Assembly (NCBI GenBank): GCA_016302505.1
Contig: JAEDNL010000034.1
Location: 1-13,383 of the forward strand
DNA length: 13,383 nt
Reading direction: 5' to 3'
DNA from: Bacilli bacterium
Lineage (GTDB): Bacteria > Bacillota_I > Bacilli_A > RF39 > UBA660
A program made the position numbers and the translations under genes. Within the stretch, counting starts at the first letter, position 1; every line of letters starts with the position of its first letter. The notes below the pieces were generated by a model. The model had not been told where the DNA came from and did not search any database. It saw only the letters and a program-made list of their open reading frames with translations. Shown here piece after piece: positions 6,297-13,383 of this stretch.

Positions 6297-6806
6297 ATGA
6301 TAAATGTAGTATTATTTGAGCCTGAAATTCCTATGAATACAGGCAATATTATGAGAACATGTGTCGCTACTAATACAAAACTACACTTAATAAAACCACT
6401 TGGTTTTAGTTTAGATACTAAATATATAAAAAGAAGTGGTGTAAATTATATTGATAAATGTGATTATACAGTATATGAAAATATAGATGAATTTTTTGAA
6501 AAAAATAAAGGAGAATATTATTTTTTAACTAGATATGGTCATAAACCTCATAGTAATTTTGACTATAGTGATCCTAATAAAAATTATTATTTCTTTTTCG
6601 GTAAAGAATCAACTGGAATCCCACCAAAGATATTAAAACCATATATTGATAGATGTATGAGAATGCCTATGACTGATAATGTTCGTGCATTAAATCTTTC
6701 AAATACAGTTGCGATTATGGTATATGAAGCATTAAGACAACAAAATTATAAAGATTTATTATTTAATGAACCTCACAAAAGTATTAATTTTATAGAAGAA
6801 AATTAA
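6297..6806 (+). CDS. trmL: tRNA (cytidine/uridine-34-2'-O)-methyltransferase TrmL
   Basis: A 169-residue SPOUT-fold enzyme that uses S-adenosylmethionine to methylate the 2'-OH of wobble base 34 in tRNA-Leu species. The N-terminus VLFEPEIPMNTGNIMRTC (5-22) and the knot region, FGKESTGIP (101-109) and MPMTDNVRALNLSNTVAI (123-140), are diagnostic. The length matches the family. ATG 6297 gives the standard MINVVLFEPE start; the upstream ATG 6276 would add seven residues not found in the family. It is the last gene of the ASCH-SGNH operon, 8 bases after the hydrolase stop. Its final codons also encode half of the transcription terminator. Confidence 0.93.
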   Translation: MINVVLFEPEIPMNTGNIMRTCVATNTKLHLIKPLGFSLDTKYIKRSGVNYIDKCDYTVYENIDEFFEKNKGEYYFLTRYGHKPHSNFDYSDPNKNYYFFFGKESTGIPPKILKPYIDRCMRMPMTDNVRALNLSNTVAIMVYEALRQQNYKDLLFNEPHKSINFIEEN

Positions 6807-6813
6807 TACTTTT
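6777..6813 (+). terminator. Strong terminator built into the 3' end of trmL
   Basis: AAAAGTATTAATTTT (6777-6791) pairs perfectly over 15 bases with AAAATTAATACTTTT (6799-6813) around a 7-base loop. The right arm ends in the U-run. The left arm lies in trmL codons and the trmL stop codon 6804-6806 is inside the right arm. Confidence 0.75.
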
Positions 6814-6829
6814 ATAATAAAAAAAAATA

Positions 6830-6838
6830 TGATATTAT
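6830..6838 (+). promoter_or_regulatory. Extended -10 promoter for the one-TM protein
   Basis: TGATATTAT gives a TGn extension and a -10 TATTAT (6833-6838), with no good -35. It follows the trmL terminator and precedes the gene at 6862. Confidence 0.5.
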
Positions 6839-6861
6839 ATATATATAGGATAGGTGAAAGT

Positions 6862-7431
6862 ATGAAGAATAAAAATAGAATTAAATTATCAATAATCGCA
6901 GTTGGTGTTATTTTGATAGTAATAGTAATTTTATTAATTATTAAAAAGACTTATAAACCTGAAGAGGTTTATGCTAATGTCAATGGAGACTCTAATTATT
7001 TAAATACTAAAGTAATTGATTCTAAAATAAATATATCAACATCTAATTATTCATATAAATTAAAAGGATATAAAGGTAAAATAGAAAATATTGTTTCAAT
7101 AGCGGGCTGTGCTTTTGATGATAATTATAATTTAATAACTGTTTTAACTAGTGATGGGTTATATGCGTTATATGTTGGTAATAGTTATATATATCAAAAT
7201 CTTGATGATACTTTTAAGTTAGTTAAAATAAGTGATAGAGATAATATTAAGAGTTTAAATTATGAAGTAGTTGGTAATGAAAATGAAATGAAATATGATT
7301 TTCTTGCTTGTTTTAAATATCCATCTATTGAATATAAAAATGGTAGTGTAAAAGTATTAGATCCAGGCACTACTGATGTTAATAAAGTATTAAATAATAA
7401 AGATGATTATACACTTATTAACATTAAATAA
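6862..7431 (+). CDS. One-TM membrane protein of unknown function
   Basis: I do not recognise this family. From ATG 6862 it is 189 residues: a short basic head (KNKNRIK), one strong helix at about 9-28, and an outside domain of about 160 residues rich in Asn, Asp, Lys and Tyr with alternating beta-type sequence. Only two cysteines lie outside (C83, C150) and could form a disulfide. AGGTGA (6852-6857) before ATG 6862 decides the start; the upstream in-frame ATG 6829 lies in the promoter region. N-in/C-out topology follows from the positive head. It sits between trmL and rpoZ and is probably transcribed alone or with rpoZ. A cell-surface role is likely, but no specific function is claimed. Confidence 0.7.
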   Translation: MKNKNRIKLSIIAVGVILIVIVILLIIKKTYKPEEVYANVNGDSNYLNTKVIDSKINISTSNYSYKLKGYKGKIENIVSIAGCAFDDNYNLITVLTSDGLYALYVGNSYIYQNLDDTFKLVKISDRDNIKSLNYEVVGNENEMKYDFLACFKYPSIEYKNGSVKVLDPGTTDVNKVLNNKDDYTLINIK

Positions 7432-7471
7432 AATATTTTGTAAAACATATGTCAAACTTATTGTCAATTAG

Positions 7472-7500
7472 TTGTACAAATATATTAAATTGGTTATATT
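7472..7500 (+). promoter_or_regulatory. Sigma-A promoter of rpoZ
   Basis: TTGTAC (7472-7477) and TATATT (7495-7500) are separated by exactly 17 bases, ahead of the ribosome site at 7510-7514. Confidence 0.6.
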
Positions 7501-7509
7501 ATTATTGTA

Positions 7510-7514
7510 GGGAG
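7510..7514 (+). promoter_or_regulatory. Ribosome binding site deciding the rpoZ GTG start
   Basis: GGGAG lies 9 bases before GTG 7524. It touches the in-frame ATG at 7515 and so cannot serve it well. Confidence 0.6.
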
Positions 7515-7523
7515 ATGGTAGAA

Positions 7524-7724
7524 GTGATATATCCTTCAATAGATAGATTATTAAATATTGTTGATTCAAAATACAAACTAGTTCATATAGCTGCTGATAG
7601 AGCTAAAGTTATGAAAGAATATAAACATTTTCAATGTTCTGAAAGTGAATATGTTTCTAAAAAAGAACTAGGTAGAGCTTTAGAAGAAGTAGACAAAGGA
7701 TTAATAACTATTAAAGAAAACTAA
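7524..7724 (+). CDS. rpoZ: DNA-directed RNA polymerase omega subunit
   Basis: A 66-residue omega subunit that helps beta-prime fold and joins the RNA polymerase core. It reads MIYPSIDRLLNIVDSKYKLV, then HIAADRAKVMKEY, then SKKELGRALEEVDKGLI. The IYPSID start, the AA-RA helix and the K-ALEE helix are the family hallmarks. GTG 7524 gives the standard MIYPSID N-terminus; ATG 7515 adds three residues and ATG 7449 adds 25 that are not omega-like and overlap the promoter. rpoZ is usually next to gmk; here neither neighbour belongs to that cluster. It has its own promoter and a terminator overlapping its stop. Confidence 0.88.
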   Translation: MIYPSIDRLLNIVDSKYKLVHIAADRAKVMKEYKHFQCSESEYVSKKELGRALEEVDKGLITIKEN

Positions 7725-7739
7725 GAAATTAGTTTTTTT
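7717..7739 (+). terminator. Terminator overlapping the rpoZ stop codon
   Basis: AAAACTAA (7717-7724) pairs with TTAGTTTT (7729-7736) around a GAAA tetraloop, and the T-run continues to 7739. The stop codon TAA 7722-7724 forms the top of the left arm. Confidence 0.75.
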
Positions 7740-7741
7740 AT

Positions 7742-7770
7742 TTGAATTAATTATTTATATATAGTATACT
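7742..7770 (+). promoter_or_regulatory. Sigma-A promoter of the type VII secretion operon
   Basis: TTGAAT (7742-7747) and TATACT (7765-7770) are exactly 17 bases apart, just after the rpoZ terminator. AGGTG (7791-7795) and ATG 7801 follow. Confidence 0.65.
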
Positions 7771-7800
7771 TATATTAATAATAGAATAGTAGGTGTTGAT

Positions 7801-8046
7801 ATGTATGATAATAAAGTATTAATAAATTTATATGTATTATCTTTAGGAAAGAATTATGAACTTTTTTTACCAGTTAATGAGAAAGTAGGTAGTGTTTCAA
7901 AATTATTAAATACTACCTTATTTAACTCTATAAACCCAGATAAAAATTATATTCTTGTTAATATAGATAATGGTTTGGTTTATAAAAACAATGATATTAT
8001 AAGAAATACAGATATTAGAAATGGTACTAGATTAATATTAGTGTAG
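7801..8046 (+). CDS. esaB: EsaB/YukD-family ubiquitin-like protein of type VII secretion
   Basis: An 81-residue cytoplasmic protein with an alternating beta pattern: VLINLYVLSLGKNYELFLPV, a helix VSKLLNTTLF, then YILVNIDNGLVYKNND and the closing NGTRLILV. The length, the beta-grasp layout and the final NG-RL-L strand fit the YukD/EsaB family, which is required for or regulates T7SSb secretion. Sequence identity in this family is low, so the call also rests on the position 10 bases before essC. AGGTGG (8045-8050) for essC overlaps its stop codon. It is the first gene of the operon. Confidence 0.8.
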   Translation: MYDNKVLINLYVLSLGKNYELFLPVNEKVGSVSKLLNTTLFNSINPDKNYILVNIDNGLVYKNNDIIRNTDIRNGTRLILV

Positions 8047-8056
8047 GTGGTGTAAA

Positions 8057-11000
8057 ATGAATTTATATTTTTTTGATGATAATAATATTATAACTTTTAC
8101 TTTGCCAACAAAACGTATTGGTGATTTTTGGATGACTGACTCTGATGGGAAAAACGTTGTTAATATTAAAGCAATTAATAACAGTTGGTATTTAAGTTCA
8201 AGTGAAAATACAAAATTATTAGGTAATACTGATGAAAATGGGAGCATTAGTTTAACAAATAATACTTTATATACAATAGAAAAAAATGAAAAGAAGTACA
8301 TATTATTTGTTAGTGATATAGAAGATAATACATTTACGACTTATAATATAGCAAGTGGAACTACTTTAAAGATTGGTAATGATTCTGCATGTGATGTATT
8401 TTATAATAATAATTTATTTTTACCATTACATTTTTCATTGATGTTTCAAAATAATGATTGGAAAATAATAAGAGATGATAATGCAAGAGTATACGTTAAT
8501 AACACATTACTTGAAATTAAAGAATCTGTTTTAAAGAATGGTGATGTTATAAACGTATATGGTAATAAATTAGTATTGATATCAAATATGATTTTTATAA
8601 ATAATCCACAAAATAATGTTAGAGTTAATCAATCTCTTAATATAATTAATTTATCTGTAACTGATGATATTGATACCACTGAAGTTCAAAATGAAAATCT
8701 ATATAAAGAAAGTGATTACTTTTTAAAGTCTCCAAGACTTAGAAAAACAATTGAACCATTAGAAATGAAGATTGATTCTCCTCCTAGTAAAGAAAATATT
8801 GCAGATACTCCATTATGGGTAATGCTTGCACCTATGCTTACTATGGCAGCTAGTAGTGTAATTAGTGTATGTAGTAGCATAACTTCATTAACTACGGGCG
8901 AAAGAACTCTTAAAGAGGTTTTACCAACATTAATAATATCAATTGCTATGATATTAACAACTTGTGTATGGCCTTTTATAACAAAAAAACTTGAAAAAAA
9001 AGCTAAGATCAAAAGAGAAGAGGAAAGACAAACTAAATATAAAAGATATCTTGATACTAAAAAAGATGAGATAGTAAAAGAATATGAAACACAAAAGAAA
9101 GTACTTGAAGAAAATCTTTTATCAACGGATGTTTGTTATGACTCTATAATAAATAAAAGAAGAACATTATGGGAAAGAAAAAAAGACCAGGGAGACTTTT
9201 TAACAGTAAGAGTTGGAAAAGGTAAAGTTCCGCTTAGTGCAAAAATTAATTATCATGTTGAAGATTTTTCTATGGATGATGATAATTTAAAAAAAATGTT
9301 AGATGGTTTAATTAAAGGTTATGAAATTTTAGATAATGTGCCAGTTGCATATTCGTTTAGTGAGAATAATAAAACTGCTGTTAATGGTGTTTATCCTAAA
9401 TATATTCAATTTATGAACAATATATTGTTACAAATGATTTCTTATCATAGTTATGATGATTTAAAAATAGTAATATTTACTAATAAAAAGAATCAAAATA
9501 GATGGGAATATTTAAAAGAAATGCCATATTGTTTTTCTGATGATAAAATGATAAGATTTTTTGCTACTACTACTGAAGAAATGCAAGATATATCTAATTA
9601 TTTAGAAACAGTATATAATAATAGAAAAACAATGTTAGAGAATATAGGTGATGATGGTAATAAAGAATATTCAAAATTCAGCAATTACTATTTAGTTATT
9701 ATTGATGACATAGATTTAGCAAGAAAAATAAATATTGTTGATAATATTTTAGAAGAAAAAAGAAACTATGGTTTTAGTACAATAATAATTGAAGAAAAAT
9801 TATCAAAATTGCCAAGTGAAGTAACAAGGTTTATTACAATAGGCGAAAGCACATCTATGATAATGAAGAGTGATGATAGTAATCAAGTTAGGTTTACAGA
9901 TGAAATTATTAATTATGATATGAGTAAATGCTCTAAAATAGTATCTAATTTACCAATTTATATTGAAAATAGTCAAAGACAATTACCTAGTACAATTTCT
10001 TTTTTAGAAATGTTTGGTGTTGGCCAGATTGAACAATTAAATGTTATTAATAGATGGAAAGAAAATGATCCAACTAAAAGTTTAAAAACTGAAATTGGTA
10101 TTAATGAAAATGGTGATGATTTCATATTAGATTTACATGAAAAACAACATGGCCCTCATGGACTTGTTGCAGGTATGACAGGTAGTGGTAAATCTGAGTT
10201 TATTATATCTTATATTCTTTCTATGGCAATTAATTATAGCCCTGAAGAAGTTGCTTTTGTACTTATAGATTATAAAGGTGGAGGACTTGCTGGTGCATTT
10301 GTAAATAGTACCACTGGTGAAAAATTACCTCATGTAGTTGGCACTATTACCAATTTGGATAAAACTGAAATTAATAGAGCACTTGCAAGTATAAATAGTG
10401 AACTTAGACGTAGACAAGAAAAATTTAATGAAATAAGAGATAAGATGGGTGAGAGTACTATAGATATTTATAAATATCAAAGATATTATAGAGATGGTAG
10501 TATTGATGAACCAATCCCTCATTTAGTAATTGTTTGTGATGAATTTGCTGAATTAAAAACTCAACAACCTGATTTCATGGAAGATCTAATTAGTACTGCA
10601 AGAATTGGTCGTAGTTTAGGTGTACACTTAATTTTAGCAACACAAAAACCATCAGGAGTAGTTGATGCTCAAATTTGGAGTAATAGTAAATTTAAAATAT
10701 GTTTAAAAGTTCAAGATAAATCAGATAGTATGGAAATGATTAAAAATGATTTAGCGGCAGAACTTAAAAATGTAGGTAGATTTTATTTACAAGTAGGTTA
10801 TAATGAATATTTTGCAATGGGACAAGCAGCATGGGCAGGTGCTAAATATTATCCTAGTAAAGAATTTAAAAAACCAGTAGATAAAAATATTTATTTTATT
10901 GACAATATAGGAAATATTAAAAAAAGTATATTTAATTCTGCGGTAAAAAACAGTGTTAAATCTGAAGGTGAAGAGTTAACATGTATAGTTAAATATTTAA

Positions 11001-12637
11001 TTGGTATTGGTGAAGAAGTTCAACCTAAAACAAAACAATTATGGTTAGATAGAATACCTAATCAAATTTTAATAAATAATCTAATTAAAAAATATAATTT
11101 TAATAAATCTTCTTACATATTAAATCCTGTAATTGGTGAATATGATGATCCTACAAATCAATCTCAAAACTTATTGACTTTGCCATTATCAAGTGAAGGA
11201 AATGCAATAATATATGGAATGCCTGATAGTGGTAAAGATGAATTTTTACAATCTCTTGTTTATTCTACGATAATAACTTATTCAACTAATGAAGTAAACA
11301 TTTATTTGATGGATTATGGTGCTGAGACATTAATTAATTATAATGATGCACCTCAAGTTGGAGATGTAATATTAAATGGAGATGAAGAAAAAGCAGAAAA
11401 TCTTGTAAAGATGTTGATGAGTGAAATAAGTAAAAGAAAAAAATTATTCTTATCATACAATGGAAATTATCAAGATTATATTAAGACAAGTACAAATAAA
11501 ATACCCAATATTTTAGTAATAATAAATGGTATGGAAGTATTGTCTGAAAATAATCCTGAGTATGTTGATAAATTAGTACCTATAGTAAGAGAAGGTGCTA
11601 AGTATGGTATTCACTTTGTAATAACTGCTTCCACACAAAGTTCTGTTAAATTTAAAATATCTCAATCATGTAAATTGCAGTTATGTTTACAAATGAATAA
11701 TCCTACAGATTATAGAGATATTCTTGGTAAAACAGATGGATTAGTTCCTTTTAATACACTAGGAAGAGGACTTGTTAAATTAGAAAAAGTATGTGAATTT
11801 CAAACTGCATCTATTAGTGAAGATGATAAAAAATTAGAAAGTATTAATAGTTTAATTGAAACACTTAATGCAAACAATCTTCCAAAAGCAAGAAGAATTC
11901 CTGTTATGCCAGATATAATCACATTAGAAAGATTTAATGAAAAATATAAAGATATTACTACAGTTCCACTTGGTTTAACAAGAGATAATTTAACTGCTTC
12001 ATTATATAATTTTTCTAAAAACACTGTTAATTTAATATCATCTATGGAAATAGATAATATGAAAAACTTTATAAATAATTTTGTTCGAACAGTGGAATCA
12101 AATGATACATTTGATAAGATTGTAATAGATGCTTGTAATTTCTTTGATATATATAATTACAATAGTAAATTAATAAATTCTAATTTTAGCGAAGGATTAA
12201 ATTTAATTACTAATATAGATAATAAAAATAAAGAAATATTATCAAAAAATAATATGAATGTTAAAAGTCTTAAAAATGAGAGAAATTTATTATGTATTAT
12301 TATTGGTTTAGACAAATTCTTATCTAAATTAAGTGATGAAGAAAAGACTATATTTAAAGAATTATTATCAAACAACAAAGATATTAATAAAATTAATTTT
12401 GTATTTATTGATGTTCCAAGTTCATTTAAAAAATATGAATTTGAAGAATGGTTTAAAAATACAGTTAATTGTAATGAAGGAATTTTTATTGGAACTGGTA
12501 TAACTCAACAGTATACGATTAAATTAAATATTCAACCAATGGGAATTGCTACGATTGAAAATGATTATGCAGTTGTAGTTAAAAATGCGATGCCTACGGT
12601 TATTAAATTAATTAATGAAAAAATTAATATCAATTAA
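8057..12637 (+). CDS. essC: Type VII secretion motor ATPase EssC (FtsK/SpoIIIE family)
   Basis: A 1526-residue membrane ATPase that powers export of WXG100/LXG proteins. Two N-terminal FHA-like beta domains (about 1-90 and 95-180) are followed by two membrane helices (about 252-275 and 287-307), a charged helical neck (308-355) and FtsK/SpoIIIE domains. The first intact one has Walker A GMTGSGKS (706-713) and Walker B VIVCDEF with D828 and E829. The next has GMPDSGKDE (1054-1062), where the final Thr/Ser is Asp, and a Walker B-like VIINGME with Asn for Asp, so it is probably inactive as an ATPase. The last module (about 1300-1526) keeps no GxxxxGK. Size and order match T7SSb EssC. FHA2 keeps a His at 125 but lacks the usual phospho-Thr-binding Arg/Ser set. 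Confidence 0.93.
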   Translation: MNLYFFDDNNIITFTLPTKRIGDFWMTDSDGKNVVNIKAINNSWYLSSSENTKLLGNTDENGSISLTNNTLYTIEKNEKKYILFVSDIEDNTFTTYNIASGTTLKIGNDSACDVFYNNNLFLPLHFSLMFQNNDWKIIRDDNARVYVNNTLLEIKESVLKNGDVINVYGNKLVLISNMIFINNPQNNVRVNQSLNIINLSVTDDIDTTEVQNENLYKESDYFLKSPRLRKTIEPLEMKIDSPPSKENIADTPLWVMLAPMLTMAASSVISVCSSITSLTTGERTLKEVLPTLIISIAMILTTCVWPFITKKLEKKAKIKREEERQTKYKRYLDTKKDEIVKEYETQKKVLEENLLSTDVCYDSIINKRRTLWERKKDQGDFLTVRVGKGKVPLSAKINYHVEDFSMDDDNLKKMLDGLIKGYEILDNVPVAYSFSENNKTAVNGVYPKYIQFMNNILLQMISYHSYDDLKIVIFTNKKNQNRWEYLKEMPYCFSDDKMIRFFATTTEEMQDISNYLETVYNNRKTMLENIGDDGNKEYSKFSNYYLVIIDDIDLARKINIVDNILEEKRNYGFSTIIIEEKLSKLPSEVTRFITIGESTSMIMKSDDSNQVRFTDEIINYDMSKCSKIVSNLPIYIENSQRQLPSTISFLEMFGVGQIEQLNVINRWKENDPTKSLKTEIGINENGDDFILDLHEKQHGPHGLVAGMTGSGKSEFIISYILSMAINYSPEEVAFVLIDYKGGGLAGAFVNSTTGEKLPHVVGTITNLDKTEINRALASINSELRRRQEKFNEIRDKMGESTIDIYKYQRYYRDGSIDEPIPHLVIVCDEFAELKTQQPDFMEDLISTARIGRSLGVHLILATQKPSGVVDAQIWSNSKFKICLKVQDKSDSMEMIKNDLAAELKNVGRFYLQVGYNEYFAMGQAAWAGAKYYPSKEFKKPVDKNIYFIDNIGNIKKSIFNSAVKNSVKSEGEELTCIVKYLIGIGEEVQPKTKQLWLDRIPNQILINNLIKKYNFNKSSYILNPVIGEYDDPTNQSQNLLTLPLSSEGNAIIYGMPDSGKDEFLQSLVYSTIITYSTNEVNIYLMDYGAETLINYNDAPQVGDVILNGDEEKAENLVKMLMSEISKRKKLFLSYNGNYQDYIKTSTNKIPNILVIINGMEVLSENNPEYVDKLVPIVREGAKYGIHFVITASTQSSVKFKISQSCKLQLCLQMNNPTDYRDILGKTDGLVPFNTLGRGLVKLEKVCEFQTASISEDDKKLESINSLIETLNANNLPKARRIPVMPDIITLERFNEKYKDITTVPLGLTRDNLTASLYNFSKNTVNLISSMEIDNMKNFINNFVRTVESNDTFDKIVIDACNFFDIYNYNSKLINSNFSEGLNLITNIDNKNKEILSKNNMNVKSLKNERNLLCIIIGLDKFLSKLSDEEKTIFKELLSNNKDINKINFVFIDVPSSFKKYEFEEWFKNTVNCNEGIFIGTGITQQYTIKLNIQPMGIATIENDYAVVVKNAMPTVIKLINEKININ

Positions 12638-12650
12638 ATGTAAAATAATA

Positions 12651-12679
12651 TTGATTAAAAAATACAAAAATGATATTCT
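12651..12679 (+). promoter_or_regulatory. Promoter of the tandem WXG100 gene
   Basis: TTGATT (12651-12656) and TATTCT (12674-12679) are exactly 17 bases apart, with a TGn extension (TGA 12671-12673). AGGAGGT (12686-12692) lies 5 bases before ATG 12698. This suggests expression separate from, and probably stronger than, essC. Confidence 0.65.
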
Positions 12680-12697
12680 TATAGTAGGAGGTAAAAT

Positions 12698-13318
12698 ATG
12701 AATCATAAAGTTAATAATGTAGGTGAACTACATGCAGACGCAACTAATCTTTATAATAAGGTAGTTGTTGGTTCAGACAGTACTAGTGCTGATAGTTTAA
12801 TTAATAATTTAGCAACTGGTATAAATAATTTAAAAACTAATTGGAAAGGTAGAGATGCTGGAGTACAGATTCAAAATCTAGTTGGTGTACATAATGCATT
12901 AGTGGGCATTAGAAATGCATTAGCTTCATTAGCAGTAGATTCTTCTAAAGTTGCAGTAAACTATAGAGATATTCAAAGAGCAAATGGTGCTACTGATTTA
13001 GAACAATTAGGTGCTGTATCTGCTGATACTAAATCAATGATGGAAAATTATAGTGATACTAGTGATACTGTTAACATCAATCAAGCTGCTAACGAAGGAA
13101 AAGCAAAAATTGATGCTGCAAATGGTGCTATGGATGGATTCATCAGTCAAGTATCTACATATTATAACAATATTATGAATAATTGGACTCAAGGTACTGG
13201 TAGAGATAATGCTACTCAAGCATTTGAACAATTTATTAGTAGTTCTAAAACTTATAAAGAAACTTTATCATCAGTTTCTCAAAGTATTGCAACAGCATTG
13301 TCAAATTATTCATTCTAG
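12698..13318 (+). CDS. Two-module WXG100-like type VII secretion substrate
   Basis: A 206-residue, mostly helical protein with no signal peptide or membrane helix. Two WXG-type turns are visible: NWKGRDAG (W49-K50-G51) and NWTQGTGRDNA (W163 to G166). Each is preceded by a helix (about 32-47 and 140-161) and followed by another (about 53-90 and 171-203), the helix-turn-helix layout of WXG100 (ESAT-6/EsxA) proteins. Those are usually near 100 residues and act as dimers, so this looks like two modules in one chain, joined by about 45 residues. Position after essC, a perfect Shine-Dalgarno site and a strong terminator suggest a highly made substrate. I see no clear YxxxD/E export signal. The WXG100 call is good; the single-chain-dimer idea is inference. 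Confidence 0.8.
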   Translation: MNHKVNNVGELHADATNLYNKVVVGSDSTSADSLINNLATGINNLKTNWKGRDAGVQIQNLVGVHNALVGIRNALASLAVDSSKVAVNYRDIQRANGATDLEQLGAVSADTKSMMENYSDTSDTVNINQAANEGKAKIDAANGAMDGFISQVSTYYNNIMNNWTQGTGRDNATQAFEQFISSSKTYKETLSSVSQSIATALSNYSF

Positions 13319-13324
13319 TTATAT

Positions 13325-13358
13325 AAAAATAACTTTGATGCAAAAAAGTTATTTTTTT
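13325..13358 (+). terminator. Strong terminator after the WXG100-like gene
   Basis: AAAAATAACTTT (13325-13336) pairs perfectly with AAAGTTATTTTT (13345-13356) around an 8-base loop, and the T-run continues to 13358. Confidence 0.85.
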
Positions 13359-13383
13359 ATTTGTGGTAAAAAAATAATTATAA

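Noticed and set aside
6829..6861. Earlier ATG for the one-TM protein
   Set aside because: It lies in the extended -10 region and has no ribosome site; AGGTGA precedes ATG 6862.
7449..7523. Longer N-terminus for rpoZ from ATG 7449 or ATG 7515
   Set aside because: The extra residues are not omega-like and overlap the promoter; ATG 7515 is too close to GGGAG; GTG 7524 yields the standard MIYPSID start.
8038..8301. Open frames on the - strand, here and at 782-1021, 1342-1551, 2409-2603, 5232-5426, 8716-9012, 10325-10522, 11800-12378 and 13034-13231
   Set aside because: All lie opposite strongly supported + strand genes, have low-complexity peptides and show no ribosome site or family motif.
12624..12658. 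Possible hairpin between essC and the WXG100-like gene
   Set aside because: The stem needs a 2-base bulge, has a long loop and is followed by an A-run rather than a T-run; its right arm is the -35 region of the next promoter.
1..13383. Mobile element, CRISPR or defence island
   Set aside because: I saw no transposase, integrase, terminal inverted repeat, spaced direct-repeat array or known defence domain set; the genes have similar AT-rich composition throughout.

Overview
The window is very AT-rich, all recognisable genes lie on the + strand, and reading uses the standard bacterial code (tryptophan is TGG; TGA ends the arsR-type gene). Low GC, strong GGAGG-type ribosome sites, an EssC/EsaB-type (T7SSb) secretion locus and a two-TM VirB2-like membrane module all point to Bacillota, probably an uncultured gut Bacilli lineage with a compact genome. 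That placement is inference. I see no tRNA, rRNA, CRISPR array or transposase.

Layout. (1) 2-124: the end of a protein closing with a topoisomerase-type C4 zinc finger, followed by an open Cys/His-rich frame without a start codon (125-280, possibly a spore-coat remnant) and a terminator. (2) 342-4450: a metal-responsive operon. A sigma-A promoter overlapped by inverted-repeat operators drives an ArsR/SmtB repressor, a free HMA metal-binding domain, a CadA/ZntA-type P1B ATPase lacking its own HMA domain, and then, only 11 bases on, a SufC-like ATPase and a short SufB-like scaffold that resemble a minimal two-gene SUF (SmsCB-type) Fe-S machinery. (3) 4476-6815: a second operon of two overlapping ASCH-domain genes, a membrane-anchored SGNH hydrolase and the tRNA methyltransferase TrmL, closed by a 15-bp hairpin built into the end of trmL. 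(4) 6830-7431: a one-TM protein of unknown function. (5) 7472-7739: rpoZ (RNA polymerase omega) with its own promoter, a GTG start and its own terminator. (6) 7742-13360: a type VII secretion locus: EsaB/YukD ubiquitin-like protein, the 1526-residue EssC motor ATPase, then, from a separate promoter, a 206-residue protein that looks like two WXG100 modules in one chain, ending in a strong terminator.

The observations most worth following are the placing of a minimal Fe-S assembly pair under an apparent Cd/Zn-type metal switch and the tandem WXG100 protein beside EssC. Both are inferences from sequence and gene order. Functional names rest on motif recognition by eye; no searches were run.
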